From positions 1-40,672 of the forward strand of contig JAEYPI010000050.1 of assembly GCA_023410885.1 (NCBI GenBank): a stretch of 40,672 bases of DNA, read 5' to 3'. Position numbers and translations under genes: made by a program. The notes below the pieces were generated by a model. It did no database searches, had not been told where the DNA came from, and was given only the letters and a program-made list of their open reading frames with translations. The DNA is from Bacillota bacterium (GTDB lineage: Bacteria > Bacillota > Clostridia > DSM-8532). Below, one piece after another: positions 24,402 to 32,661 of the stretch (within the stretch, counting starts at the first letter, position 1; every line of letters starts with the position of its first letter).

Positions 24402-24698
24402 ATGGTATCGAAGCGGGATGAGACCCATAAAATAAAGAAGGCTTCTGCCTTGAGCTATATTCCAGGTGAAACCGACGCACCTAAAATTATCGCTTCGGGT
24501 AAGGGTGTAATTGCCGAAAAGATCATCGAGAAGGCCAAGGAAGCGAAAATCCCTGTTTACGAGGATGCGAATCTGGCCGAGACCCTCTCTTATCTGTCAT
24601 TGGGCAGCGAAATCCCTACTGAGCTCTATGAGGTAGTCGCCGAGATTTTAGCCTTCATCAGCAGGCTTGACCAATCCTCCAGAGGAGGTCATCGATGA
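24402..24698 (+). CDS. FlhB C-terminal-domain protein (YlqH/FlhX-like)
   Basis: 98 residues, matching only the cytoplasmic C-terminal half of the export-gate protein FlhB: ALSYIPGETDAPKIIASGKG, IPVYEDANLAETL, GSEIPTELYEVVAEILAF. The membrane domain is absent and the NPTH autocleavage site is not present; the segment starts just after where it would be. Free-standing proteins of this kind (YlqH in Bacillus, FlhX in Campylobacter) are known, and FlhX can complement the cleaved FlhB tail. ATG at 24402 follows AGAGGATAA. It overlaps the YraN gene by 4 bases (ATGA). Confidence 0.88.
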   Translation: MVSKRDETHKIKKASALSYIPGETDAPKIIASGKGVIAEKIIEKAKEAKIPVYEDANLAETLSYLSLGSEIPTELYEVVAEILAFISRLDQSSRGGHR

Positions 24699-25054
24699 AT
24701 AACCGTTCATTCGGTACTGCGGGTGAGGATGAAGCCATGCGTTACCTCTCGAAGCGGGGGTATACCATCATATGCCGAAACTTCCGGGCTGGTAAGATGG
24801 GTGAGATCGATCTCATCGGCAGGGATGGGGACACACTTTGTTTTATAGAGGTCAAGACCCGAAGCAACGATCATTACGGAACACCGGCTCAGGCGGTATC
24901 AGCATTGAAACAAGCGACCATTACTCGCCTCGCCCAGGTCTATATGCAGCGTTTCGGTCTTTTTGATCAACCCGTTCGATTTGATGTCGTCGCGCTCATG
25001 ATGGATCGGGAAGGGAAGGTAAAGGATATTGAGCTCCTTAAAAACGCGTTTTAG
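24695..25054 (+). CDS. YraN family (UPF0102) endonuclease-fold protein
   Basis: 119 residues. The UPF0102 pattern is complete: GEDEAMRYLSKRGYTIICRN, then MGEIDLIGRDGDTLCFIEVK and TRSNDHYGTPAQAV. The residues E, D and ExK (GEIDLI, FIEVKTR) form a PD-(D/E)XK-like nuclease core. The family is widespread, often beside rnhB, and its true substrate is not established. AGAGGAGG within the end of the previous gene serves as ribosome binding site. Confidence 0.95.
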   Translation: MNNRSFGTAGEDEAMRYLSKRGYTIICRNFRAGKMGEIDLIGRDGDTLCFIEVKTRSNDHYGTPAQAVSALKQATITRLAQVYMQRFGLFDQPVRFDVVALMMDREGKVKDIELLKNAF

Positions 25055-25063
25055 GAGGCAAGG

Positions 25064-26035
25064 ATGTTCTTTTTCGATGCTCACTGCGATATACTTTCTG
25101 CTATTGAAAAGCCCGAGGAGCTCTTTTCCAACGCCCATCACTGGGATGCTCGCCGGGCACTTAAAAATGGGCCCTTTATTCAGGTGTTTACTTCCTTTGC
25201 GGGAAGTAAATTCAGAGATAATCCCAAGGCCCATATGGAGGCTCAGCTTCAAAAAGCCCTGATGGCTGAGAAAGCATATCCCGAAAGGCTGAAGCTCCTT
25301 CGCTCGGCCTCTGATCTGGAAGAATTCACGACAAGGCACAAGCTTGAAAACAGGCAAACAGATTCCCGGGACTCCCGAGTCTACGGCTTTTTAGAGGCGG
25401 AAGGCGCGGAGATTCTCGGAGGTTCCCTTTCAGAGCTTGATCGATTGTATGGGCTGGGTCTGCGCATTCTGACCTTGGTTTGGAATTTTGATAATGAGGT
25501 CTGTGACAGCGTGGCAGGCCAGAATCGTCATCATGGGTTATCCCCATTTGGAAAGCAAGTTCTGGAAAAAGCGCAGAAGCTCGGTATTCTCATTGATGTA
25601 TCCCATGGGTCGGATAAGACCCTTGAGGATGTTCTCGAGCTGACTCAAAAGCCTATAACGGCTTCACATAGCAATGCCAGGGCCTTATGCGCCCATAGGC
25701 GCAATCTTACCGATAGCCAGATTAAGGCCATCGCCCGCATGGGTGGCGTCATTGGCATTAATTTCTATCCCTCCTTTCTTCGCAATTCGGGAAATGCGCA
25801 GTTTATGGACATAATTGAACATATCGATTATATGGCTGCTCTGGTGGGGACTTCCAGTATTGGCTTTGGAAGTGATTTCGATGGCTTTGATGATCTCCCC
25901 GAGGGGATGAAAGGCGTTGAAGACTTGAGCAGGATTATAGAGGTGCTATTAAAGCTTAATTATTCGGAGGAAGCAGTAAAGGCCATAGCAGGCGGAAATT
26001 TCTCTAGGTTAATGGGGCTTATTCTGCAAACTTGA
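25064..26035 (+). CDS. Membrane-dipeptidase-type peptidase (M19 family)
   Basis: 323 residues, metal-dependent dipeptidase of the renal dipeptidase family. Zinc ligands are visible: H7 and D9 in DAHCD, E in YGFLEAEGAE, H in LIDVSHGSDKT and ITASHSNARA, and D in GFGSDFDGFD. No signal peptide is present, so it is probably cytosolic in this organism; substrates could be dipeptides, including D-amino-acid dipeptides. TTAGGAGGCAAGG precedes ATG, 9 bases after the YraN stop. The promoter of the next operon begins within its stop codon. Confidence 0.93.
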   Translation: MFFFDAHCDILSAIEKPEELFSNAHHWDARRALKNGPFIQVFTSFAGSKFRDNPKAHMEAQLQKALMAEKAYPERLKLLRSASDLEEFTTRHKLENRQTDSRDSRVYGFLEAEGAEILGGSLSELDRLYGLGLRILTLVWNFDNEVCDSVAGQNRHHGLSPFGKQVLEKAQKLGILIDVSHGSDKTLEDVLELTQKPITASHSNARALCAHRRNLTDSQIKAIARMGGVIGINFYPSFLRNSGNAQFMDIIEHIDYMAALVGTSSIGFGSDFDGFDDLPEGMKGVEDLSRIIEVLLKLNYSEEAVKAIAGGNFSRLMGLILQT

Positions 26036-26060
26036 GTAACTACGAAAAATATTGTATAAT
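26032..26060 (+). promoter_or_regulatory. Sigma-A promoter for the rlmN-thiN cluster
   Basis: TTGAGT at 26032-26037 (containing the dipeptidase stop codon), a 17-base spacer, and TATAAT at 26055-26060. Transcription should begin about 26067, before rlmN at 26113. Confidence 0.65.
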
Positions 26061-26112
26061 GCTTAAAGATGCGTTGCAAACCTTTTTTGCTGCTGCATGT
26101 TTGGGAGGATTA

Positions 26113-27159
26113 ATGGACAAAAGGCGAGATATACTGGATATGACCTATGAAGAGCTTTTAAAATCATTGACTGAACTAGGCTTTAAGCCGTTCAGGGCCA
26201 AACAGGTTTTTCAATGGCTTTATGCAGGACAACTCGATTTTTCGGGCATGAGTAATATCCCTAAGGAAATGCGGGAGAAGCTTTCGGAGGAGTTTTACGC
26301 CGGAGGCTTGGCAATAGCCAACAGGTTGATTTCAAGGATTGACGGCACGCGCAAGTATTTATTCGAGCTTACGGATGGCAACATTATTGAGAGCGTACTG
26401 ATGAAGTACCATTATGGCTATTCAGTGTGCTTGTCCACCCAGGTTGGCTGCCGCATGGGTTGTGCCTTTTGCGCTTCGGCTCCCCTTGGGCTTGTGAGAA
26501 GCCTCACGGTAGGCGAAATGCTGGGTCAGATTCTCGCCATAAGCCATGATATTGGGGATAGAATCAGTCATGTGGTGCTTATGGGCATTGGCGAGCCCTT
26601 TGATAATTATGATAACGTAGTAGCGTTTTTGAGGCGCATCAACCAGGAAGATACATTAAATATCAGCTTTAGAAAAATGACAGTTTCAACCTGCGGTATT
26701 GTACCCCGCATATTGGATTTTGCCCGGGAGGGTATACCCGTCAATTTGTCGGTATCCCTTCATGCTCCAAATGATGAAGTGCGTACAAAGACTATGCCGG
26801 TCGCGCGAAGATGGCCTTTCGACGAGCTTCTGAAGGCTTGTAATGAGTATGCCAGGTTAACTTCCCGACGTGTTACTTATGAATACTCTTTAATTAAGGA
26901 TGTTAATGATTCACCGGAGTTTGCAGCAATTCTGGCAGAGAAGCTTAAGGGGACGCTGTGCCATGTCAACCTGATACCTGTTAATCTCGTTGAGGGCACA
27001 AGCTTTAATAAAAGCTCAAAACCCAGAATTGAGGAATTTATGCGTATACTTGAAAAGGCACATATCGCTGTGACTGTAAGACGAGAGTTAGGAAGCGACA
27101 TCATGGCTGCATGCGGTCAATTACGTAGAAATACCCTTGTGGAATCAGGGAAGGTGTAG
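26113..27159 (+). CDS. rlmN: Dual-specificity RNA methyltransferase RlmN
   Basis: Radical-SAM enzyme that makes 2-methyladenosine at 23S rRNA A2503 and tRNA A37. About 348 residues. The cluster motif is CRMGCAFCAS near residues 115-124. The C-terminal catalytic cysteine lies in DIMAACGQLR. SVSLHAPNDEVRTKTMP and LIKDVNDS are family landmarks. ATG at 26113 is chosen for GGGAGGATTA; translating from 26032 would place the start inside the promoter. First gene of the cluster that continues to thiN. Confidence 0.97.
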   Translation: MDKRRDILDMTYEELLKSLTELGFKPFRAKQVFQWLYAGQLDFSGMSNIPKEMREKLSEEFYAGGLAIANRLISRIDGTRKYLFELTDGNIIESVLMKYHYGYSVCLSTQVGCRMGCAFCASAPLGLVRSLTVGEMLGQILAISHDIGDRISHVVLMGIGEPFDNYDNVVAFLRRINQEDTLNISFRKMTVSTCGIVPRILDFAREGIPVNLSVSLHAPNDEVRTKTMPVARRWPFDELLKACNEYARLTSRRVTYEYSLIKDVNDSPEFAAILAEKLKGTLCHVNLIPVNLVEGTSFNKSSKPRIEEFMRILEKAHIAVTVRRELGSDIMAACGQLRRNTLVESGKV

Positions 27160-27162
27160 AGT

Positions 27163-27894
27163 GTGAGGTATTCGGCGCTCAGCGACATTGGTCTAAAGAG
27201 AGATAAGAACGAGGATAACTGGAATATCGTGCTGGACGAGGCGGGAAATCCCGTGGGATTTATCGTCGCCGACGGTATGGGTGGACACCTTGCCGGGGAA
27301 GAAGCCAGCCGAATTGCTGTTGAAGAAATGTCTTCGACGGCTCTTGCCTGTGTATCTCAAAATGCTTCTCCAGATGTCATAAAAGACCTCATCAATCAAC
27401 AAATCATGACCATTAATCAAAGAATTATGGACTTTTCCATTCAACACCTGGGTGGTTTGAAGAGCGGTACGACGCTCTCAGTGGGCCTGGTTTTGGATCG
27501 TCATCTTCATATTGCCCATGTGGGCGACTGCCGTATTTACCGCATACGTGACGGCAGCATTTATAGGCTTACGGAGGATCATTCCTATGTAGCCGAGCTG
27601 GTTAAGGGAGGTCTTATCAGTGCTGATGAGGCCGATCACCATCCCGACAGAAACCGCATTACGCGGGCTTTAGGTTTCAAGGACAACTTCTTTCCTGACT
27701 TTTACTCGGAACTCATCAGAAAAGAGGACATTTATATCTTTTGTACCGATGGGCTTTATATGGATCTGAGCGATCAGGAAATTTTAGATACGGTATTGCA
27801 TGAACCGCGCGAAACCATCGTCAATCGCCTTATTGAAAAGGCCAAGGACCATGGTGGAAGCGACAACATTACGGCTATTGTAGCCTGGATGTAG
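27163..27894 (+). CDS. prpC: PP2C-type Ser/Thr protein phosphatase
   Basis: 243 residues, cytosolic partner that reverses phosphorylation by the kinase encoded next. PPM metal-binding motifs are intact: RDKNEDNW near the start, FIVADGMGGHLAGEEAS, LHIAHVGDCRIYRIRDG, LTEDHSYV, IYIFCTDGLYMDL and GGSDNITAIVAW at the end. The start is GTG at 27163 with GGAAGGTG upstream, 3 bases after the rlmN stop. Confidence 0.96.
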   Translation: MRYSALSDIGLKRDKNEDNWNIVLDEAGNPVGFIVADGMGGHLAGEEASRIAVEEMSSTALACVSQNASPDVIKDLINQQIMTINQRIMDFSIQHLGGLKSGTTLSVGLVLDRHLHIAHVGDCRIYRIRDGSIYRLTEDHSYVAELVKGGLISADEADHHPDRNRITRALGFKDNFFPDFYSELIRKEDIYIFCTDGLYMDLSDQEILDTVLHEPRETIVNRLIEKAKDHGGSDNITAIVAWM

Positions 27895-27912
27895 GCACAA
27901 AGGGGTGTAAAA

Positions 27913-29916
27913 ATGATAGGTACAGTTTTAGGTAATAGATACGAAATATTATCCGAGATTGGCACAGGCGGAATGGCAAAGGTCTATAAGGCTAAATGCC
28001 GTTATCTACAACGTATTGTTGCCGTTAAGATTTTAAAGGATGAATTTCGAGAGGACAGCGAGTTTTTAAAGCGTTTTGATACCGAGGCCCAGGCCGCGGC
28101 AAGCCTGACTCATCCCAATATCGTTCAAATATATGATGTGGGCCGGGATAATAACCGCTATTATATCGTGATGGAGTATGTTGAGGGCATCACCCTCAAG
28201 GAATACATTGAGGAAAGAGGATCACTGGAATGGCGGGAAGCCATCAATATCTCTATCCAGATTTGCAGCGCCCTGTCAAAAGCCCACAGCCGTCACATCA
28301 TTCACCGGGATATCAAACCCCATAATATCATGATGAACTCGGACGGTGTACCAAAGGTCGCTGATTTTGGTATTGCGCGTTCTGTTTCCAACGAAACGGC
28401 TACCATGAAGCTGGATACGGTAGGTTCGGTACACTATTCTTCACCCGAGCAGGTTCGGGGCGGGTATACCGATGAAAAATCTGATATATACTCGATAGGC
28501 GTGACCATTTTCGAGATGGTTACCGGAAAGCTGCCCTTTGACGGTGAGACACCTGTTGCCGTTGCCCTGCAGCACATACAGGATGAGCCACCCGTGCCAT
28601 CCTCCTTGAAGCCCGGCATTCCGCATGCCTTGGATCGTATTATTCTCAAAGCTATCGCCAAGAGTAAGCAAGATCGTTATGACTCAGTGGCTGAGCTGAT
28701 CAATGACCTTGAAAATATCCGATTAAAGCCCGGTACATCCCACGATATTGTGCTGCCCAATGTAAAGCGCGAAAACGATAAATACAGCACTAAGAAATTT
28801 GCACCTTTGGGGGATGAGGATTTGAAGAAGGAAACGCCAACTACAGCACCCTCTAAGCAGAAAAATGGTCATAATGAGGATAATGACAGGGATAATAGCG
28901 GTAATGCCCGAAGGTTCATGATGCCCATTATTTATATCACGCTGATTGTCGCTATTTTAGGCGGGATTTACTATTTTGTAAATACGCTTTTAAAGGATTT
29001 GATACCCGATGTGCAGGAGCGTCCAAGGGAAGTTATTCTGTCCAACTATTCGGGACGAGATATAGAGGAAGTCAAGCAGGAGCTTGCCTTAAGCGGCATT
29101 ACACCCGAGATCAGCTATGAATTTAATGATACAGTGGGTGAGAATACTGTCATTAAACAGGACCCCCTACCCGATACCACCATCAAGGTTCCGGGCCTAA
29201 CCCCTGTAAAGCTGTTGGTGAGTAAGGGCCAGGATCTTGTGGAAATTCCGGAGGTCGTGGGTCAAGATCATAATACCATTCGGTTTAAGCTACAGGATGA
29301 GTATGATCTTGAGGTAGTGGAACAGCCTGAGTACCATGAGGAAGTTGCCATAAATCTTGTCTCTAAAATTGAGCCGATACCCGGGACCAAGGTTGCAAGA
29401 GGCACAAAGGTTACAGTGTATTGGAGTATGGGGCCTGAAAAGAAGCAGGTTGTTGTACCCAATCTGATTAATTCAACCTATAATGAGGCTTTGAAAATAC
29501 TCGAAGAATATAATTTGAAGGTGGGCGACACTTTCCCCAAGGACAGAGAAGGTTTCCAGGGCAAAATAGTGGATCAAGCGCCAAAGGCCGGTGAGACGGT
29601 CACCGAGGAGACAGCCATCCATCTTTATTTCCAAGAGGGTGATACCGAAACGGGTGGAAATGTGCCCTATCCCTCCACGGGAACCAACCAAACGATAGTC
29701 ATTAACCTCCCTCAGGGTTACAGTTTTGGTGAAACAGTCAGGCTGAGAGCCTACATCTTTGATAATAGCACGGGTGATGAAATGGAGATTTTTGATGAAA
29801 GTGCTGTACCGATAAGTGAATTTCCCCGTGCCGTGACTGTGCCTGTACCCGAGGGTGGTGGCATCACAGTCAGGGTTTATGTTAATGATATCATAGCACT
29901 TGAAAAAAGCTATTAG
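27913..29916 (+). CDS. prkC: PASTA-domain Ser/Thr protein kinase
   Basis: 667-residue transmembrane kinase that senses peptidoglycan fragments through PASTA domains and controls growth or germination. Kinase domain: G-loop IGTGGMAKVY (16-25), catalytic K39, HRDIKPHN (131-138), DFG (151-153). A charged linker follows, one membrane helix at about 337-358, then three PASTA domains at about 370-436, 437-505 and 506-573. After them comes a Ser/Thr-rich linker and a beta-rich C-terminal tail of about 85 residues (IVINLPQGYSFGETVRLRAY). AAAGGGGTG precedes ATG. The last 36 bases of the gene are repeated just downstream, see the repeat entry. Confidence 0.96.
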   Translation: MIGTVLGNRYEILSEIGTGGMAKVYKAKCRYLQRIVAVKILKDEFREDSEFLKRFDTEAQAAASLTHPNIVQIYDVGRDNNRYYIVMEYVEGITLKEYIEERGSLEWREAINISIQICSALSKAHSRHIIHRDIKPHNIMMNSDGVPKVADFGIARSVSNETATMKLDTVGSVHYSSPEQVRGGYTDEKSDIYSIGVTIFEMVTGKLPFDGETPVAVALQHIQDEPPVPSSLKPGIPHALDRIILKAIAKSKQDRYDSVAELINDLENIRLKPGTSHDIVLPNVKRENDKYSTKKFAPLGDEDLKKETPTTAPSKQKNGHNEDNDRDNSGNARRFMMPIIYITLIVAILGGIYYFVNTLLKDLIPDVQERPREVILSNYSGRDIEEVKQELALSGITPEISYEFNDTVGENTVIKQDPLPDTTIKVPGLTPVKLLVSKGQDLVEIPEVVGQDHNTIRFKLQDEYDLEVVEQPEYHEEVAINLVSKIEPIPGTKVARGTKVTVYWSMGPEKKQVVVPNLINSTYNEALKILEEYNLKVGDTFPKDREGFQGKIVDQAPKAGETVTEETAIHLYFQEGDTETGGNVPYPSTGTNQTIVINLPQGYSFGETVRLRAYIFDNSTGDEMEIFDESAVPISEFPRAVTVPVPEGGGITVRVYVNDIIALEKSY

Positions 29917-29976
29917 TCCTAATATTATGTGAATGATATCCTGGCGCTTGATAAAAGCTTTTAGTCCCAATATAAT
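29881..29976 (+). repeat. Head-to-tail 48-bp duplication of the kinase 3' end
   Basis: Copy 1 (29881-29928) holds the last 11 codons, the stop and 12 further bases of the kinase gene. Copy 2 (29929-29976) follows with no gap and matches at 40 of 48 positions. Both are in the same frame; copy 1 ends VNDIIALEKSY-stop and copy 2 reads VNDILALDKSF-stop. Differences in the coding part are synonymous or conservative. Confidence 0.85.
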
Positions 29977-30011
29977 GAGAAATACTGCATTTAGGAGGTG
30001 CTATCAATAGT

Positions 30012-30914
30012 TTGCCCGAAGGGATTATTCTAAAAGGTGTTGGAAGTTTTTACGAGGTTCTTCAAGAAGGAGGCCCTTGCACCCCTTATACCTGTAAGGT
30101 AAGAGGGATTCACCGAAAAAAGGGAGGAACGACTCCCCTGCCCGGTGACCGGGTCACTTTTGATATATTGGATGAAGCCAATCATGAAGGTCACATTGAC
30201 CAAATTCTTGAGCGGCGTAATGCCTTTGTCCGTCCACCGGTTTCAAATATTGACCAACTGGCCATTGTTCTGGCCGTTACAAGCCCCAGTCCTGATCTTA
30301 TGCTTTTGGACAAGCTCATCATTACCTGCTTGGCCAAGGAGATTCGTCCCCTGCTTGTGATTAACAAAATGGACTTGGATCAGGAGCATCAATTTGATAG
30401 ACTCCTATCAGCTTATGAAAAAACGGGTTTTTCGATCATCGGTTTGAGCAAGTTTCAACCGGAAGGCCATAAGCTGCTTCATCAAAGTCTTATTGGCTAT
30501 ACTACTGCTTTGGCAGGTCAGTCCGGTGTTGGAAAGTCCACAATCCTCAACACGATTCTGAACCATTGGCTTATGGAAACCGGTGAGGTCAGCGACCGTA
30601 TTCAAAGAGGCAAGCACACCACAAGGCATGTTCAGCTTTTCAGGTTGGATCAGGGCGGATTCTTTATGGATACACCCGGATTTAGTTCCTTCTCTGTTTC
30701 GGATGTAGCCCATGATACTTTAAAGGACTACTATCCTGAGTTTGACAGTGTTCAGGGGGCCTGCCGCTTTAAAGGCTGCAGTCATACCGACGAGCCCGAT
30801 TGTGCCGTGCGTGGGCTTGTAGAAGAAGGAAAGCTTGATGAAGGCCGATATAATCGGTATATTAAGCTCTATAAAGAACTGAAAGAAATTTATGATAACA
30901 GATACAGGAGATAA
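30012..30914 (+). CDS. rsgA: Small ribosomal subunit biogenesis GTPase RsgA
   Basis: Circularly permuted GTPase acting in 30S maturation, 300 residues. An OB fold comes first (PLPGDRVTFDILDEANHEG), then G4 LVINKMDLD, G1 LAGQSGVGKSTILN, G3 MDTPGFSS, and a zinc-binding end with C, C, H and C in ACRFKGCSHTDEPDC. The start codon is TTG at 30012, with AGGAGGTG eleven bases upstream; no ATG or GTG fits better. It stands in the standard place after the PASTA kinase. Confidence 0.96.
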   Translation: MPEGIILKGVGSFYEVLQEGGPCTPYTCKVRGIHRKKGGTTPLPGDRVTFDILDEANHEGHIDQILERRNAFVRPPVSNIDQLAIVLAVTSPSPDLMLLDKLIITCLAKEIRPLLVINKMDLDQEHQFDRLLSAYEKTGFSIIGLSKFQPEGHKLLHQSLIGYTTALAGQSGVGKSTILNTILNHWLMETGEVSDRIQRGKHTTRHVQLFRLDQGGFFMDTPGFSSFSVSDVAHDTLKDYYPEFDSVQGACRFKGCSHTDEPDCAVRGLVEEGKLDEGRYNRYIKLYKELKEIYDNRYRR

Positions 30915-30916
30915 CG

Positions 30917-31576
30917 ATGATTAAAATTGCACCCTCTATTTTATCCGCAGACTTTTCCATCCTGGGCGAAGAGATTAGGAAAATTCAAAGCTCAGGTGCT
31001 GATATGGTCCATATTGACGTGATGGATGGTCATTATGTACCCAATATCACCATTGGCCCCTTGGTGGTGTCAGCCATTCGTCCCATCACCAAGCTTCCTC
31101 TGGATGTCCATCTTATGATCGAGGAGCCTGATCGTTATTTGGAGGCCTTTAAGGAGGCCGGAGCCGATATCATTACCGTTCATGCCGAAGCGGCCAGACA
31201 CTTGGATAGAGTTGTTGCTCGCATCCGTGAAATGGGCCTTAAAGCCGGTGTATCCCTAAATCCTTCCACACCTGAAAATGTGTTGGAGTATGTGCTGGAC
31301 AAGATTGATAGGGTTCTGGTCATGACGGTTAATCCGGGCTTTGGCGGCCAACGTTTTATTGAGGGAATGACTCAGAAAATTGCCAGAATAAAAAAAATGA
31401 TTGATCAACGCAATCTGCAAGTGGATATTCAGGTTGATGGCGGTATTAATGAAGCCACTATTTCTAAGGTAGCCGAAGCCGGCGCCAGTATCATGGTGAC
31501 GGGCTCTGCTTTCTTCAGTAGTGCTGACCCTACAGCATTTGTAAGCCTTCTTAAAGAAAGAGGAATAACGAAATGA
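30917..31576 (+). CDS. rpe: Ribulose-phosphate 3-epimerase
   Basis: Interconverts ribulose-5-phosphate and xylulose-5-phosphate in the pentose phosphate pathway. 219 residues, a TIM barrel with all landmarks: IAPSILSADFSIL, VHIDVMDGHYVPNITIG, DVHLMIEEP, MTVNPGFGGQRFI, and IQVDGGINEAT, then VTGSAFF at the phosphate site. It starts 2 bases after the rsgA stop and overlaps thiN by 4 bases. Confidence 0.97.
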   Translation: MIKIAPSILSADFSILGEEIRKIQSSGADMVHIDVMDGHYVPNITIGPLVVSAIRPITKLPLDVHLMIEEPDRYLEAFKEAGADIITVHAEAARHLDRVVARIREMGLKAGVSLNPSTPENVLEYVLDKIDRVLVMTVNPGFGGQRFIEGMTQKIARIKKMIDQRNLQVDIQVDGGINEATISKVAEAGASIMVTGSAFFSSADPTAFVSLLKERGITK

Positions 31577-32205
31577 AGGCACTCGTTGTAGGAAGTGGCA
31601 ATTCACCCAGTCACAAGCTCTTAAAGGAGCGCTATGCATGGGCCGATTTGGTTATTGCGGCGGATGGCGGCGCATTATACCTTGCAGAGTCGAACCTCAT
31701 ACCCCATGTGCTTCTGGGAGATTTTGATTCCATTTCCGGGCCTGTTCTTGAAAAAATGCAGCAGCAATCGGAGGTCATTTCTTTCCCCACACACAAGGAC
31801 TACACCGATATGGAGCTTGCTATAAACCTTGCTGTGGAGCGGGGAGCCAAGGAACTGGTTCTTTTAGGGGCATGCGGCTCGCGGCTGGATCATACCATGG
31901 GCAATGTCTTTTTATTGCATTCCTTATTAGAGAAAGACATTCAAGCATGTGTTGAGGATGATCACAATCAGATCTATCTCATAAAAGATGCGTTAACAAT
32001 TAAAAAGCAGGAAAACCGTAAGGTTTCCCTGCTTCCTCTATCTCCCCGCGTGGAGGGATTAACAACAAAAGGTCTTGCATATCCTCTCTGTGAGGACACT
32101 TTGAAAATCGGTATCAATCGTGGTATCAGCAACGAATTTAATGATGATTTCGCCACCATCTCTATAAAAAAAGGTTTGCTTCTCGTTTTCCTTTCGGAGG
32201 ACTGA
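31573..32205 (+). CDS. thiN: Thiamine pyrophosphokinase
   Basis: Transfers pyrophosphate from ATP to thiamine, giving the coenzyme. 210 residues. Substrate-binding motifs: VIAADGGALYL, LLGDFDSISG, THKDYTDMELAINLA and GSRLDHTMGNV. The C-terminal beta-domain contains GLTTKGLAYPL and GISNEF, which line the thiamine pocket. The ATGA overlap with rpe shows translational coupling. It is the last gene of the cluster and converges on the bactofilin gene with an 8-base gap; no separate terminator is seen. Confidence 0.95.
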   Translation: MKALVVGSGNSPSHKLLKERYAWADLVIAADGGALYLAESNLIPHVLLGDFDSISGPVLEKMQQQSEVISFPTHKDYTDMELAINLAVERGAKELVLLGACGSRLDHTMGNVFLLHSLLEKDIQACVEDDHNQIYLIKDALTIKKQENRKVSLLPLSPRVEGLTTKGLAYPLCEDTLKIGINRGISNEFNDDFATISIKKGLLLVFLSED

Positions 32206-32213
32206 TCAGCCTT

Positions 32214-32633
32214 TTAGTCAACCAATGGGGTGTTTTTGGTCTTCAGCTTACTTTTCTTATTATGGGTGGGAGCTGGTTCCTCAGCCTTGCTGACTTCAAT
32301 CATCCGGCAAGAGCCATGGAATATAGCACCTTCATCGGTAACGATGCTTGTCACTTCGATATCACCATGAAGCCTGGCCTGAGTCATCAGGTGAAGAATT
32401 CCCTTGGAAAGAATGTTCCCCTTAATGGCGCCACTTACATATACATTGCTTCCATAAATGTTTCCGGTTACTGTTGCGGAGGATTCGATATACACATCGC
32501 CACCCGCCTTAATATCACCCTCAATTTTACCGAGTACCTTGATAGAGCCTTCGGTATCAATATTGCCAACAAATGAGGTAAACTCTCCTAATACAGTATC
32601 CATGGCCAGGGGTGTGTTTTTTTTGTTGAACAT
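32214..32633 (-). CDS. Bactofilin-family cytoskeletal protein
   Basis: 139 residues. The bactofilin core is a right-handed beta-helix built of short repeats: FTSFVGNIDTEGSIKVLGKI, EGDIKAGGDVYIESSATVTG, NIYGSNVYVSGAIKGNI. Both ends are disordered and charged; the tail is PTHNKKSKLKTKNTP. Bactofilins polymerise without nucleotides and position cell-wall enzymes. ATG at 32633 is chosen for GAAAGGCGG; a longer in-frame reading has no ribosome binding site. It is 28 bases downstream of an M23 peptidase gene, the pairing seen in several bacteria. Confidence 0.93.
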   Translation of the reverse strand: MFNKKNTPLAMDTVLGEFTSFVGNIDTEGSIKVLGKIEGDIKAGGDVYIESSATVTGNIYGSNVYVSGAIKGNILSKGILHLMTQARLHGDIEVTSIVTDEGAIFHGSCRMIEVSKAEEPAPTHNKKSKLKTKNTPLVD

Positions 32634-32661
32634 ATTTTTTGACCGCCTTTCATTTTTATCT

